A stretch of 64,000 nt of DNA, from the NCBI RefSeq assembly GCF_902806685.2, contig NC_048536.1:7130001-7194000 (forward strand), written 5' to 3'. This stretch comes from Maniola hyperantus (taxonomy: Eukaryota > Arthropoda > Insecta > Lepidoptera > Nymphalidae). The notes under the pieces are model-generated. The model was not told where the DNA came from. It saw only the letters and a list, made by a program, of their open reading frames with translations, and did no database searches. Each line of letters starts with the position of its first letter. Position 1 is the first letter of the stretch. Of the stretch, positions 11,489 through 23,035 are shown in pieces. Made by a program: the position numbers and the translations under genes.

Positions 11489-11677
11489 ATGGCAACCATG
11501 GTGAACATGAATAGCCTCCTGAACGGCAAAGACTCACGTTGGCTCCAACTCGAAGTGTGCCGCGAATTCCAAAGGAATAAGTGCTCGCGACCCGACACCG
11601 AGTGCAAGTTTGCACACCCCCCGGCCACCGTTGAAGTACAGAACGGAAGGGTCACAGCTTGCTACGACAGTATCAAG
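11489..11677 (+). CDS. mbl: Muscleblind, first coding exon (N-terminal CCCH zinc finger); rest of gene beyond window
   Basis: Muscleblind (vertebrate MBNL) is an RNA-binding protein that controls alternative splicing, RNA localisation and stability by binding YGCY motifs. The 63 residues here begin [18 protein letters not shown] and include a complete CCCH finger of spacing C24-x7-C32-x6-C39-x3-H43, then [16 protein letters not shown]. This matches the start of insect Mbl almost residue for residue as I recall it. ATG 11489 is chosen because it gives the N-terminus homologous to Drosophila MANVVNMN; a second in-frame ATG at 11498 has a near-ideal context (ACCATGG) and could also serve. The exon ends AAG|GTAAGA at 11677/11678, phase 0, just where the second finger (GRCNR...) should follow. 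The frame is open upstream to a TGA at 11327-11329 but without an in-frame ATG. In Drosophila the start-codon exon also forms the circular RNA circMbl. Confidence 0.95.
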
Positions 11678-11689
11678 GTAAGATTTTAA

Positions 11690-12252
11690 TCTCTAATCTT
11701 TTTACAGCATAATCTCGCCAATTTCAACGATGTGCTTATGTAGTTATAAATTTTCCACTCATGTATCTATTCGGTCGTTCGAATTCCTATCGTCATAAAA
11801 TATTAAGTAAACTAAATTGTAGTATGTATCTAATAATATAGCTATCATCACAGCCAAGTGTGTACTTGTACAGAAACATACATTAAACATAGATGGTAAA
11901 AAGGAGTCCCTAAAACGCAATTGAATTGTTGTTGTTTGCCTGAATTAGACGCTTGAGACAACATTTTCACCGCCGCCATTTCGAGCACCGACCTCAATTC
12001 CAAGGCTAGCCTGGAGTGACGTCACCTGCCCCACCGTGGCCGCCGTCTACCATTGTATGGGAATTGGCATCGCGCTAACATAATGAACAGGACGATGACT
12101 CGACGGCGCCTTGACTTGTTATAGTTATTCCAATCCATATTCGAGAGTTACGGCTTGCATATCGGTTTGAAATCAGCCATGAAAGTGTACGAATAGTAAT
12201 AGAGCAAGATCCCACTGCCGCCAGACGTTACTTATTTTCTGAGAAACAAAAT
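11690..12252. other. Start of intron, with a CRE-type site
   Basis: Unique-looking DNA. Around 11960-12070 is a GC-richer stretch containing a full palindromic CRE/ATF site TGACGTCA at 12017-12024. Its position just inside the first intron would suit an enhancer, but this is only a motif match. Confidence 0.35.
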
Positions 12253-12323
12253 GTATGAGACGCTTTGTCGGTCTCAAGGACAGAGAGAACGCTCTACGAA
12301 ACCGCTATCTCTTTCTAAAGGTC
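12253..12323 (-). mobile_element. Half copy of palindromic MITE, family F3
   Basis: It ends CGCTATCTCTTTCTAAAGGTC at 12303-12323 and matches, as reverse complement, the left half of the palindromic element at 41450-41573 over about 70 bp. The outer half is missing. There is no coding capacity. Confidence 0.65.
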
Positions 12324-12363
12324 AATATGTACAATATTTCCTGCCGGGTACTGTACCTTAATA

Positions 12364-12480
12364 GATAGATGGATAGAATGTCTTTATTGCATATAAAATA
12401 AGAAAAAATACGAAGAACCTAAAAACCAACACAATTTGTATACAAAAGCGGCCTTTCTACTTAAATCTCCGCCACATATT
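12364..12480 (-). mobile_element. Probable LINE 3'-end fragment
   Basis: The sequence 'gaatgtctttattgcatata' followed by AT-rich sequence and 'tacaaaagcggcctttctac' resembles, as reverse complement, 3' ends of lepidopteran LINEs that terminate near 'gcaataaagac'. There is no coding sequence, so the assignment rests on resemblance only. Confidence 0.35.
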
Positions 12481-14611
12481 ATCCAAAAAATATAGAGTTA
12501 TTGTTGGAACGGAACATTTGAACAATCCTATTTAATTGGTGCACAATAAATACCTACATGTTGTTTACAATCATCCGTGGAAAAATTACTCATCTCTGAG
12601 TAAATTAATGATGACCAATCAAAATAAAACATAAGCGTTAAATCGGGATTATTTTTAAACTAAATGAAATAAATACGCTACAGTTTGAGTTTATCGGCAG
12701 GTTTGTTCAAGCATTGCGTGATACGGTGTTATCAGCTCCATTAAATGATAATGACGTGATAATGCGTAGATATTTTGCCAACTTTAATGTGATAATTTTT
12801 TAAATTCTATTCGACATTTTAAAATTTGTAATCTCCAACCTACTATTTTCTACTCGACTCACACATCGACTTTATTTACAGAATTTACAGAAATAATAAC
12901 ATAACACTCAATAACAACAGTCTGGCTTAAAGTGCAATCCTCTTACAAATTCCATTATATTTATTTCGCCTCAAATGGTTCAACATAAACGAATTCAGTA
13001 GTAAGTTCGGATTCTTTTATTTACCAAACAATCTCTAGTATTTGCAAGGCAGTATCCTTATAAGTATCACTGTAGAATCAAAGTTGACGAACGTACTTGG
13101 TACCTCGAAAATTACTTACAGTCGACAGATTCTGAGTTCTTACTATTTGCAGCATCATGAAAAGATGAACCCTGATGTGGTATTGTTGTAGAAACGAAAT
13201 TTGTATTCGGAATTCCATAGAAATCGGTTCAGTTCAAATGTCTATAAAAGTCTGGCACTAGATTTGAAACTTAAATATACGAAAGTGGAAGCTACCTGGT
13301 ACATAAAACTGGTTAACAAAGCAAATACCTAAAACGCCCGTATATGTTTCGATACGCGTTTGTTAATATTTCTCTACCTTGATATTTTCCTTTGATGCTT
13401 GGATGAATAACGCGATCAAGAGATAAAACGCACTGAAATCGGAACAGGGACCACTCACTCGGCAAAGATTTCCACGGCTGTCGTCTCTCAGGTTGGCAGT
13501 TGTCAGGACGCCATTTCAATAACTCGTTGTGTGTAATTTTACCTTAAAGCGCTTCAGCATCCCCTTGTTGGCTCTTCAGTGTTTGTGCGAGGCAAAATGT
13601 CTCCTGTTTCGCAAATACCTGCTCACTGTTGATCGCTTTGGTGCGTTGTTTTGCTACACTCAACCATCACGGTGTGCCATCTAAAAAGTGAAGTTTGGCG
13701 GTCACTATGCGAAGTTTCTCTGTCTAATTAATTTTGGGTACCCAAGCCCAGTCTACCCATACATTCAAATTTCAAACCATTCCAATATTTTCCAACCGTC
13801 TTTGGTGAACTGGAGATCTCTAGAGTCTAGACTACAATACAATGTCCCTTTCCAACTCCAATCTTGGGAACGACTTTTAATGTATTCTTTTTAAGTATCT
13901 TGTCATCTAAAGTTAACCTTGCAAGTATTGTATTTCTTCCTTGTGTGTATATGCACAAAATTATTTTTATCAAGCTGATTAAAGTTGACTTAGCTGAGTG
14001 AAACAAACTGACGTGTGTTTGCAAATAGTCATAATAATATGGTGATGCAATAACATGAGCTAATCGTCAATAAATTTTATGTGAAATTAGATACATTAGG
14101 TATTTCATTATTCTATAAGTTTAGGTAATTAGGTAAGTAAGTAGTTATTATGTTAATGGCTATGTGCAGAGAAAAAAGACACTTTTCGTCCATTTTCCTT
14201 TTATTTCACAACGCCCTCTTTTCAATCTGTCTTGAGTCCTGCACCGATTACAAAAACTTCCGTAAAAAATACAGACTCCTTCCTCTATTACATTATCAAG
14301 TCTTGTTTTTCAATTGTGATTTGGCAAGATCAGATGAGTCTCAACATAATTTTGTCTTTGGTCTTATGTCTAGATGCTGGCCATATGTGAAAATCACAAG
14401 CTTAATACGTTTAAACCGGTCATGTTTAGCTCTAGACGCTAAACAATAGGCGATGCGATGCATTGTGCGGGTTTTGTGCAGCGTGATATCGCGCGCCCGA
14501 CAATGGAGCCGCCCCCGTCGCCGCGTGCTCCCGATGCTTATCTTTGCTCTTGCCGCGATGGTTCCCTGCTTTAGCCGAAATTTTAAAATATGCATAGCTT
14601 ACGTAGTTACA
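12481..14611. other. Intronic unique DNA, nothing recognised
   Basis: AT-rich DNA without recognisable repeats. A GC-richer piece at 13420-13620 and another at 14450-14590 have no coding signature; open frames here (for example 14150-14449 +) lack family features. Confidence 0.5.
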
Positions 14612-14942
14612 TAGTCGCTCAGCGAGGACAGAGAGAGCTATGATTGGTGTTTCTCTACGTGATCAAATCAGACGCAAGAAGATCCGTAGGAGAACCAGAG
14701 TAACCGACATAGCCGAAGCTGAAGTGGCAGGGCACATAGTTCGAAAAACCGATAGATGTTGGGGTCCCCAGGTCCTAGAGTGGCGACCTCGCACCGGAAA
14801 GCGCTGCATTGGAAGATCCTGGGCGGCTCAGGACCGTGGTCCGTGGCATGTTGAACTTGAGACTTACAAGAGACCTATGTCTAGCTCTGGACGTCTATCG
14901 GTTGATGATGATGCCGTAGAACACTGAGTGTTTATTAGATCT
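14612..14942 (+). mobile_element. RTE-type LINE, decayed 3' coding end
   Basis: The 95-codon open frame from 14640 reads MIGVSLRDQIRRKKIRRRTR, then VTDIAEAEVAGHIVRKTD, WGPQVLEWRPRTGKR and AAQDRG. This is the C-terminal end of the endonuclease/reverse-transcriptase ORF of RTE-like non-LTR elements common in Lepidoptera. Relative to that pattern it lacks the usual segment after GKR (proline/threonine-rich, ...RWTDD...), so an internal deletion has occurred. Upstream, the frame appears shifted. The end is GTTGATGATGATG, the short GAT tail typical of these insertions. It is 5'-truncated and dead. Confidence 0.8.
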
Positions 14943-16487
14943 TTAGGTAGGTACTCACAAGGAGTTATTTTCTCGGTGCGGATATTAGATAGTACATGTA
15001 AACTCTCTCTGCGTCGTTTTCCTCATTGCTGATGGTCGTGACTCGTGACTCCTTTCCATCAATCAGATAATGGAGGTTCTCTTGGGATATTAATGCTAGG
15101 CTAGTGAAAGAACAATCATTATAAAACAATAATCATTTATCATTATATGTAAGTAGACCAAGTAAATTAACTTAAATCTTCTAAGTTCAACACAATATCA
15201 ACTCATAATAATCAACGGATTCACTCGTCGCGGTTGAGGTGGCTAAGTTCTACCCTTGCAGCGGCAGCGGGAATCAGGATTGAGGGAGTTGGAACTTTTT
15301 ATGTTCACGGGATCGAAATTCCTTTGCGTCATGTATACTTGCCTTATGTATCAATTTGAATCAAGTACTTATACGATTATAGTGAATCTTAAAAACGGAT
15401 ATCGCTGAGTATCTAATGCTTAGCAAGAACAAGTTGCGAAATAATCGTAGTTAGGTAAATACGCAATGTATTTCTCAGTATAAACAGGTCGATCAACTGC
15501 ATCTACGAGAATTCGATACCATCGCGATTAAGGCCGCCGTCTTCGTGCAAATTGTCACCACATGTACCTAAAGCAATCGAGAGCTGATCAAACACAGACC
15601 TCCCCGCCCCGTATTGCGCCGCGCCGCGGAAACGTCTCCCGTGATTAAGCCTTCAATTACGCGATATGACGAGGGGGTCATATTTGATTAGGCTACGTGT
15701 TGTGTTGATTAAAACGAGCTCATTGCCTTATTCACTATGATTGAGCCTGAAACACAACTCGCCGCGACTGTGCAAAGCGACGGTAACGTATCTATCGGGT
15801 CTCCTAGCAGTAGAACTCCAAAGAACTGTATGAACCATAGGCACACATAAAACACACTTTGAAGAGCGCATGGATGTTGCACGCTGCAATATAAACTGAT
15901 TCGTGTAGTTCTTTGTACTGTGTACAAATGCGTGCGTACAGTTTCCATTGCGCCGCGCTGTCGCACTGTGTGTCTGTTTAGGCCTTTATAAAGGCCCACG
16001 CTCGTGTCCCCGAACTCCGCGAATCAAACCGGATTTCGGAATGGCTCCGCATATAAGGCGGCAAGTGTCGTCACTTGACATTAAAATGACCATGAATCAT
16101 TGACCACGCGTTCGACAGAGATTATGGGCAAAATGCGGGAAATGAGAATGTCCAATCGCCCACACATTGTCTAACGCCCATTCACTATAGCGATGGAGCA
16201 GTAGGTTAAAGTTCATGTCGCACTAAATTGAAGTTTAAATTGCATACCATTACTGCTTAATGCTACAGATACATTATTATTTTAAGAGATTTTCATATAG
16301 TGTGCAAAATTATGTATTACACGTACAAAAAACTACAGGGTGAATTCTCTTTAACGAAATACTCACTATAGATGAAAAATTACTTTGAAACCGGGAAATT
16401 CGATACAGTTTACAGTTACACTAAGTATAATACATGAAATAGGATAAGTCCCTAGTTAGGTATTAAGAAATCGTTTATGGACAGCGT
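14943..16487. other. Intronic DNA with GC-richer island 15530-15680
   Basis: No gene. The island about 15530-15680 combines CpG-rich runs with 'attaagccttcaattacg'-type AT cores and no recognised repeat; it is a candidate conserved non-coding element. A second GC-richer stretch is at 15890-16060. Confidence 0.35.
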
Positions 16488-16692
16488 TTTATTCCGCGTG
16501 GACTACACAAATCTCAAACCCCTATTTTACCCTCTTAAAGGTTTAATTTTCAAAAAATATTTCTTAGCGGATGTATACTTAATAATACCTAGCTATCTGC
16601 ATGCATTTCAGCCCGATCTGTCAATTAATTTGAGCTGTGCGTTGATAGATCAATCAGTCAGTCAGTAAATCAATCAGCTTTTCCTTTTATAC
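16488..16692 (-). repeat. Lep1/Helitron-like repeat variant B
   Basis: 'ccgcgtggactacacaaatc' is followed by 'ttaaaggtttaattttcaaa', 'catgcatttcagcccgatct' and 'gtgcgttgatagatcaatca'. It is colinear with the copies at 39048-39258 (-), 44255-44452 (+) and 45011-45092 (-). The terminal GAAGTCGCGGGC motif is lost here. Confidence 0.6.
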
Positions 16693-17822
16693 AGTCTACT
16701 AATACTAGCAAATTGAAATACAAAATAATTTAGCAACATTAATTGGTTTTTAAATTATGTATAGGTATACGTATAATATAATAATACTGTAACAGATATA
16801 GCGTTGGGCCATAAACCATTCAGATATTCGGGGAGTATCCCGCGAGAGACATTAAAACTGAAACACAGACGATGCCGCAGGCGCAATGAATGCGTCTATA
16901 TTATAACAAATTTTATGGAATCGACAAAAGTATTAATGTGTAGCTGTTTTTAAATGGTTGCTAAATTCCCTACGCCATAGCCTCTGTAATCTATTTTTCT
17001 TGAACTGACTAAAAGGTAAACAAGTAGCTGCTCGCTGAAATGCGTTTAAAGAGGCGTACTATACTTCCGCAGCCCATAGGACCTTGTTACCGCGAACTGA
17101 TAATGAAATCTCTAAAGATCTAGAGCGCCAGGCTAATCACGTTGCTTACCTACGGATTTCTCCGAGGTTTATGCAATTTGCAAGTCAGATAAGGAATAAC
17201 ATAGACATATTACCTACAGCAAAATCGAAGCGCATAATATTAAAAACTTTCAAGTTCACTAGGTAATGTACAAAGTGTGAAACCAAACTGTAAAGAGGAA
17301 TTGGCTCGACCCTAATTACAGTGGAGTTAAAGTTCAGTCAGGTTACCTTGAAACATTTTAAAAAAGACCAGTGGCTGCGCGCTTCGATTCTAATTTCAAT
17401 TTGATTTGAGTGCTAAATTCAAAAATATATTGCTATAGTTTTTTGTTACGTCGGTCCATGTAATAAAATTGTTAGATAAGTAACTAAGTGCAATTACATA
17501 AATTGCCCAAAACCGCTGAGTGGCGATTGTGTCACGAATTTGACGCGGTCTCGACTACCTACTTGTTCAGTCTGCCTGACTGACATCATCGGCTGGCCGG
17601 TAGGTACCTACGTGTAACACTTGTTTTGTTCGTCAGTTTCCTCATTTACAACACCAATAACTATAGCTGTTATTAGTTAACCACTTCACGCATTCAATTT
17701 TAGTTTCATAAAACATTTGGTCTTATTTTTATAAGGCCAGACTCAATTTTATTCTTCGAATCGTAGTTACTAGATTGTAGGTAGGAAGGTGTACATACAA
17801 ACCACTGATCTATAATAGAGAG
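16693..17822. other. Intronic unique DNA, nothing recognised
   Basis: AT-rich sequence. Short open frames lack protein signatures. Confidence 0.55.
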
Positions 17823-18075
17823 AGAGCCAGCGCGTGTCAGACCTTCGTGATTTTATAAAAGCTGAAAGTTTCTCTGCCTATTGTCCCGAACACTGAGAGA
17901 AACGTTTGTTTGGATCATGATGGCTTTGGGAGATAACAGGTACAAAATACAGGTGTAAAAATCTTACGTCAAAGTATGAAGTTTAATTTTTTTTTCATTG
18001 GAATACTATTGGAAGTCACGTCATGCATTGCTGGACACTTAGTGTTGTAGCAACTCCCTGCCAGACACCCTTAAA
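17823..18075 (+). mobile_element. Fold-back MITE family F4, left arm and centre only
   Basis: It starts AGAGCCAGCGCGTGTCAGAC and is colinear with 61011-61260: 'ttttataaaagctgaaagtt', 'gtttgtttggatcatgatgg', 'ctttgggagataacaggtac' and 'cacgtcatgcattgctggac'. The complementary right arm present at 61305-61478 is absent here, so this is a truncated copy. Confidence 0.75.
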
Positions 18076-18985
18076 CTTTATATACAACTTTCTGACACGA
18101 ATGCTCGAATTTCTAGGTAAAAGCGACTTACCTGTACCTAAGTAAGTGGATAGAGTGGAGCGATAGTGCAGTTCAACATAACGACGACTCGAAAATAAAT
18201 CATTGTGTACCGCTCCACCCACGCATTTGTTTTCATCGCATTGTAGCACATTTTAAAAATAGTCTTCGAACATTATCAAATAAGATATACGTGCTACTGG
18301 CTTCAATTTTGCTCAACAAACTGATCATCCAAAAATAAAGCGTCAGGATGATATTCGTAGTTGATATGGTCGCAAATCTCTCTTCTGAAAGCAAATATCG
18401 TATATCTACTTATCCATAGAATGTTATCTAGACATCGAATTGTGTATAGTTATCGTATAGCAAACAAATGTTCCGGGAAATACCCAAATCCCAATTCCCA
18501 AATGCAAAATAATAAAAAAGGCGATTCCGCCTTTCTTATCACAAACGAAAAACGAACCATAGTGCGGCTTGCAAATCGATAGGCCAGACTTTATTTGCTC
18601 ATTTTTAGTATTTATAGAGGCTGCCCGCCAAGTACTCCCTCGCAGAACATTTGGAACATTTAAAAGCTGGCAGTAACCTCGATTCGCGCTTTGTTCGCTA
18701 TGCGAGTTGTTTCACAGGTTGCGAACTTCGTGGCCGGCGCACGGTGGCGTGCCTGCCCCCACGCGCCGATTGATGGCTCTTTCTCTACTATACCCGCTAT
18801 TCATCAACACCGAGTCGCGTGGGCAACAATTACACTCGGCCAAATACTAGAGCGTCTTTGCCAAATACTAAATCATAATCTATATAGTCCGTAAAAAATG
18901 ACTCCTCACGCGCCTTTTTAACACTACGGGTCAACTGTCATGTCAAAAGTTCGGTTCACCTTTAAAAAAAGATTAAGCTAATAAA
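18076..18985. other. Intronic DNA, nothing recognised; GC-rich stretch 18715-18790
   Basis: No gene or repeat was identified. The short GC-rich stretch has no clear reading frame. Confidence 0.5.
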
Positions 18986-20044
18986 TGCCTAAACCTAAAT
19001 GCCTTGACAGAATACTACGCAAGGAACAGGATCTCAGTTAATGTTAAAAAGTGCCACCATATAACTTTGACTCGTAAAATAAATATAATTGAATTTGACT
19101 ACATAATCAATGGCACAAACATACCCAGAGTGATTACCGTTAGAGATCTGGGTATCCAAGTTGATACTAAACTTTCAATGGATGTCCATATTGATAAGGT
19201 AGTAAATAGAGCTTACAAACAATTGGGTTTCATCAAACGGGTAACCCGTTCTTTTAGTAACGTGGAATGTATAAAAACACTTTACTTCGCGTATGTCCGG
19301 AGTATTCTAGAATATGCGTGTAATATCTGGTCGCCTCAATACGTAATATATGCCCATAGGCTTGAAACCATACAGAGGCAGTTTCTTAAATACTTAGCTT
19401 TTAAAGACTTTAAAAAATTTAATAGTTATGAGGAAGCGTGTACTCACTACGGTATCGACTCACTGGAACATAGAAGGGAACAATGTGATATGTTGTTACT
19501 GCAAGCAATTTTAACCGGCTCAATCGATTGTCCTAGCTTACTCAGCCTTTTCATTTAATGCTCAACCTTTAAGAACGCGTCACACGCGCCTTCTAAATGT
19601 TCCCAAATCTAACTCAAATTATGCGCGAAATTCTATAATTCCACGCTTGGTACGTACTTATAACAATCAGTTCGCTGAGTTTGACTTATTTTACCTATCA
19701 AACAATAAATTTAAAATTTGAAACTATCATCGTAAAACAAAAAAAAAAGTAGCTAACATCTAAATATGCATGCAATCATACACTCCCAGTTACACATACA
19801 CACACGCTCACACACACACACATAAGCACACACTCACACACGCATACACACACTGTTGTAATTTTATTTTATTATTGTATATACCTACATTTATTCTAAC
19901 TCTATTCTGTTAAAATAGTTTATTTATAATTTTAAGTAATCTCTTTTGGCCTTCTGTTATAACTAGATTTAAATTTAAATAATAATTATGTATTTACGCT
20001 GTTGATTACTTTCAAATAAACAAAAAAATAAATAAAAAAAAAAA
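18986..20044 (+). mobile_element. Jockey/CR1-like LINE, 5'-truncated reverse-transcriptase end with frameshift
   Basis: Codons from about 18989 read LNLNALTEYYARNRISVNV and continue through KKCHHITLTRK, RDLGIQVDTKLSMDVHIDKV, RAYKQLGFIKR, YVRSILEYACNIWSP and LETIQRQFLKYLAFKD. This is the region after the catalytic YADD box of a Jockey-superfamily reverse transcriptase (post-catalytic palm, thumb and C-terminus). The frame ends at 19558, but a +1 shift restores a C-terminal tail ending LSNNKFKI at stop 19719-19721, so one frameshift has occurred. The catalytic box and ORF1 are missing. A CA-rich 3' UTR and A-rich tail (about 20015-20044) mark the 3' end. Inactive. Confidence 0.88.
19794..19856. 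repeat. Interrupted (CA)n microsatellite
   Basis: Repeated CACACA runs are broken by GCT, TAAG, TCA and GCATA. It lies inside the 3' UTR of the Jockey/CR1-like fragment. Confidence 0.85.
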
Positions 20045-21079
20045 GACAGAAAGTTGACTATTGCATTCGATGCCACCTTTATAATACCACCTGTCGTTTA
20101 ATAACGTGGATGGAAGGGTTTATTGACATGCACGACAATCATGATGCACGACGTAGCATGATTTCGTTTGCATTAGTTCAAAAAAATCACTCCATCTGAC
20201 CTGGATCGAACGCCAACCTGCTTTGAATAATTGCTGCATAAATTGACATTCAATTCTAATTGTGCCAGAGTTGGGTTCCGTTTAAATTTTCGGATCGGTA
20301 TCGCAGCTATTTCAGTCAACTAGTAAACAAATCCATTGTCGTTATCGGAAAATGTGACCTTTGTTTTTTCCTTAAAACATTGCGGACTACAATAATAAAA
20401 CCGATAATTTGAGTATTTGTTTACGCAAAGGTTTAATAAGAGTTCTGACTTTCACATGCCTTGATAAGTAGGGTGTCACGTTTCGTTCGCTCGCTGGTTT
20501 CGCCACTCTCCGTTTAAATTGCCTTCCGATTGGAATCTTGCGCTCCTTGCAATAGGCGATAATTCCCTATTACAACGTTGAAAAAACATCAGCTTCTTTG
20601 TTGTAACTATCGCCAGATTTTTAATATTTTATCACTAGACCCCGTTATCTTGTGTGTCGCTTTGGTGGGAAGGTAGGGGAAAAGATGGTACACATTGGAA
20701 TTTGTGGTGTTCTGGAATAAAAATATTTAAAAAGTCTCGGTGCTGTCCTTCACTTCAATTGCTGCGGTTCCGTCAATTTTAGTCTAGTCTTACCATAACT
20801 AACTATACACATGTGTATATAGCTATAGCTATATTATAAGGATTTATCATCAAAAACATGATATTTTTGACAATATTTTGTGTGTAAGAAAATACAAATG
20901 TTGTCTCTTTGTATTCTTTTACTAATGAAATCCCCAATCTATTTTTGGTGAAGACTCGATTTTATATTTATATCTTGCCATAATTTTCCTAAAGTTTTTA
21001 AGTGTGAAATCTGGTCCCTCATGTACCCAAACATCTGTCTATGAGACAAGATGACGGGGTTTATTTATCTATTACTAAG
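20045..21079. other. Intronic unique DNA, nothing recognised
   Basis: AT-rich sequence without a gene or a repeat that I can name. Confidence 0.55.
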
Positions 21080-21255
21080 TAGCTGCCCCGGCGAACTTCG
21101 TACCGCCTAACAGGAATTTATTTAAATTTTTCTCTCCGTAAGAACCATCCCCCTACTGCAAGGAATATTATGAAAAAAGAATTAGCGAAATCGGTTCAGC
21201 TGTTCTCGAAATTTGCGATCAGCAACACATTCAGCGATTCATTTTTATATATAGA
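21080..21255 (-). repeat. Dispersed repeat C (CTAGCTG-CCCGGCGAA type), copy 1
   Basis: It is colinear with 38091-38273. Shared blocks: 'cggcgaacttcgtaccgcct' (one change), 'taagaaccatcc', 'aaggaatattat', 'aaaaaagaattagcgaaatc', 'ggttcagctgttctcga' and 'gcgatcagcaacacattcag'. It ends in TTTATATATAGAG. The AGCTG-CCCGGCGAA start is the reverse complement of the Helitron-like tail type. Confidence 0.75.
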
Positions 21256-22877
21256 GCAGATGTTATGTAGATTTGTTGTCAAAATATTACAAGGAAGTTA
21301 TTTTTATTTCCCTACACATGCGTATGTTCTTGGTCGTCTACGTAAATACAAGCTGAATTACAGTAGTCTAAAACATTTTTGCACGGAAGACTGACGCGCG
21401 AGCTGAATTCTTGCTTTCTAAAAACGTTAGTCTCTAAATTTAATCTTTCCACCGAGACCAGATCGTGGATGAAAAATACTGTCGTGCCGTGTCCATTAGG
21501 AAAAGTATATTTTTAGATAGTGCTCTCGGCTTCATAAAGTTTCATTCTGCTTTCAGCTGACGCTTCGCTTCTTCTTATCCCTAACATGGCATCTTGTAAA
21601 CGTATAACAATGCTCTTTATCTCAGCTCTGTCCAACTTCGGGAATTTCTATATAAACTTAAGCTCGCCTCGGTATGACCACCACAAAGGAAATAAACAGT
21701 GCGCGTTTTCATTAAATAGCAGCACTACTATTTAGTATTATCGCTAATGAATTTGTCTAAGGCGCACTAGTTAAAGGGAAACCACATCTACTATTCCCAC
21801 TATAGCGTTTCCAGAGTCGTCAATAAAAAATACCACGAATCGTTCGCGATGGGGGAGGGGCGGCGTGCGGCGCATTCCTACATGCCGCGCATTTCCATCC
21901 GATATTGCGCCGCCATTATACCCTGCTCCTCGGCCCCGCGCTTCCCTCCCGCTCGCCCTTTAATTAAACGGTGAGGCTCGAGAGACACGTCTCCACCAGC
22001 AGCGTGGAAAATCAGATAAATAGCTCCCAAAGTTAACACGTGCTGAGCCACTTCACTCGGCTTGTGCAACTTCAAGTCTGCGCGAGCACTTGTCCACGAC
22101 CACGGCTAACTACGATGGTGTTTGACTAACACTTTATGACATGTGGTCGAAATACATACGCTACTTTTTCACTACGAGACAAATAATATAGTAAGGCAAA
22201 ATCAGTAGCAAAGTTATACACACTAAATCACTTCACAGATTAAGTTCGACGTCAGTCAACTCTTAACGCCCTCAACGAAGTTTTACTGAACTACTTACTT
22301 ACCAAACAAACGGCCACATAGTGTTAAAACATAAGTTACAAAGCCTATTTATTACGCCCCTACAATAAATAGGTGTAATACGTAAGCTAAACAGATTACA
22401 TTTAATTTCACGTAGGTAGGCTATATGTCTGCAGCGTCACCATGGTAACGGCAAGGTGAAACAATGCGTGTAATTTAACAGCATTAACCTCCTTTCTCGG
22501 AACATCCGTAATAAAATAAAAGCGTCTCGAACACAACCCACAATCGTCGCTAGGCCTCCGCGTCGGGGTGTCGAGCGTAATGAGCAACTTTATCTTGCTC
22601 ATTTGCATGCGGAGTGTAATCAGCCTCGACCTTGGCTCCTTGCAGCGTGTGCTACACGCACCGAATTCCACATTGCGTCGCCCGCAACTTTACATCACTC
22701 AAGTGGTCACGCACCGAGGCTACGATTACGTGAGCACGTGCTTCTCAATGTTCGATTACATATAAATATTTTATCATGACTATGATATTTTGATATCACG
22801 ACTAACGTAGGCCTCCCTGTAGCCACCTATCGTCATTAGTAACGTCTACTAGCGACATTGTACACCTTTCTAACTAC
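21256..22877. other. Intronic DNA with GC-rich island 21840-21995
   Basis: The island contains C/G runs next to 'ccctttaattaaacggtgag', a homeodomain-type TTAATTAA core. No recognised repeat or coding sequence. A weaker GC-richer block is at 22430-22740. They are candidate regulatory islands. Confidence 0.35.
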
Positions 22878-23035
22878 TAGCTTTTGTCCGCGACTTAGCC
22901 CTTGGCACTAATGGATTATGTGGCTACGAATATCTATCAGTGAAAGAATTTTCAGAATCGGATCTTTTGTTCCGGAGATTATCCCTATACGTATCCAAAT
23001 TTACATACTTTACCTCTTTATGATATTTTACTATC
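22878..23035 (-). repeat. Lep1/Helitron-like fragment
   Basis: It begins 'ctagcttttgtccgcgactt' and continues 'cagtgaaagaattttcagaa', 'tccggagattatccc' and 'actttacctctttatgatat', colinear with 51226-51380 and 42748-43108. Confidence 0.6.

Noticed and set aside
19794..19856. Array of regularly spaced repeats (CRISPR-like)
   Set aside because: It is an interrupted CA microsatellite in a LINE 3' UTR of a eukaryotic genome.
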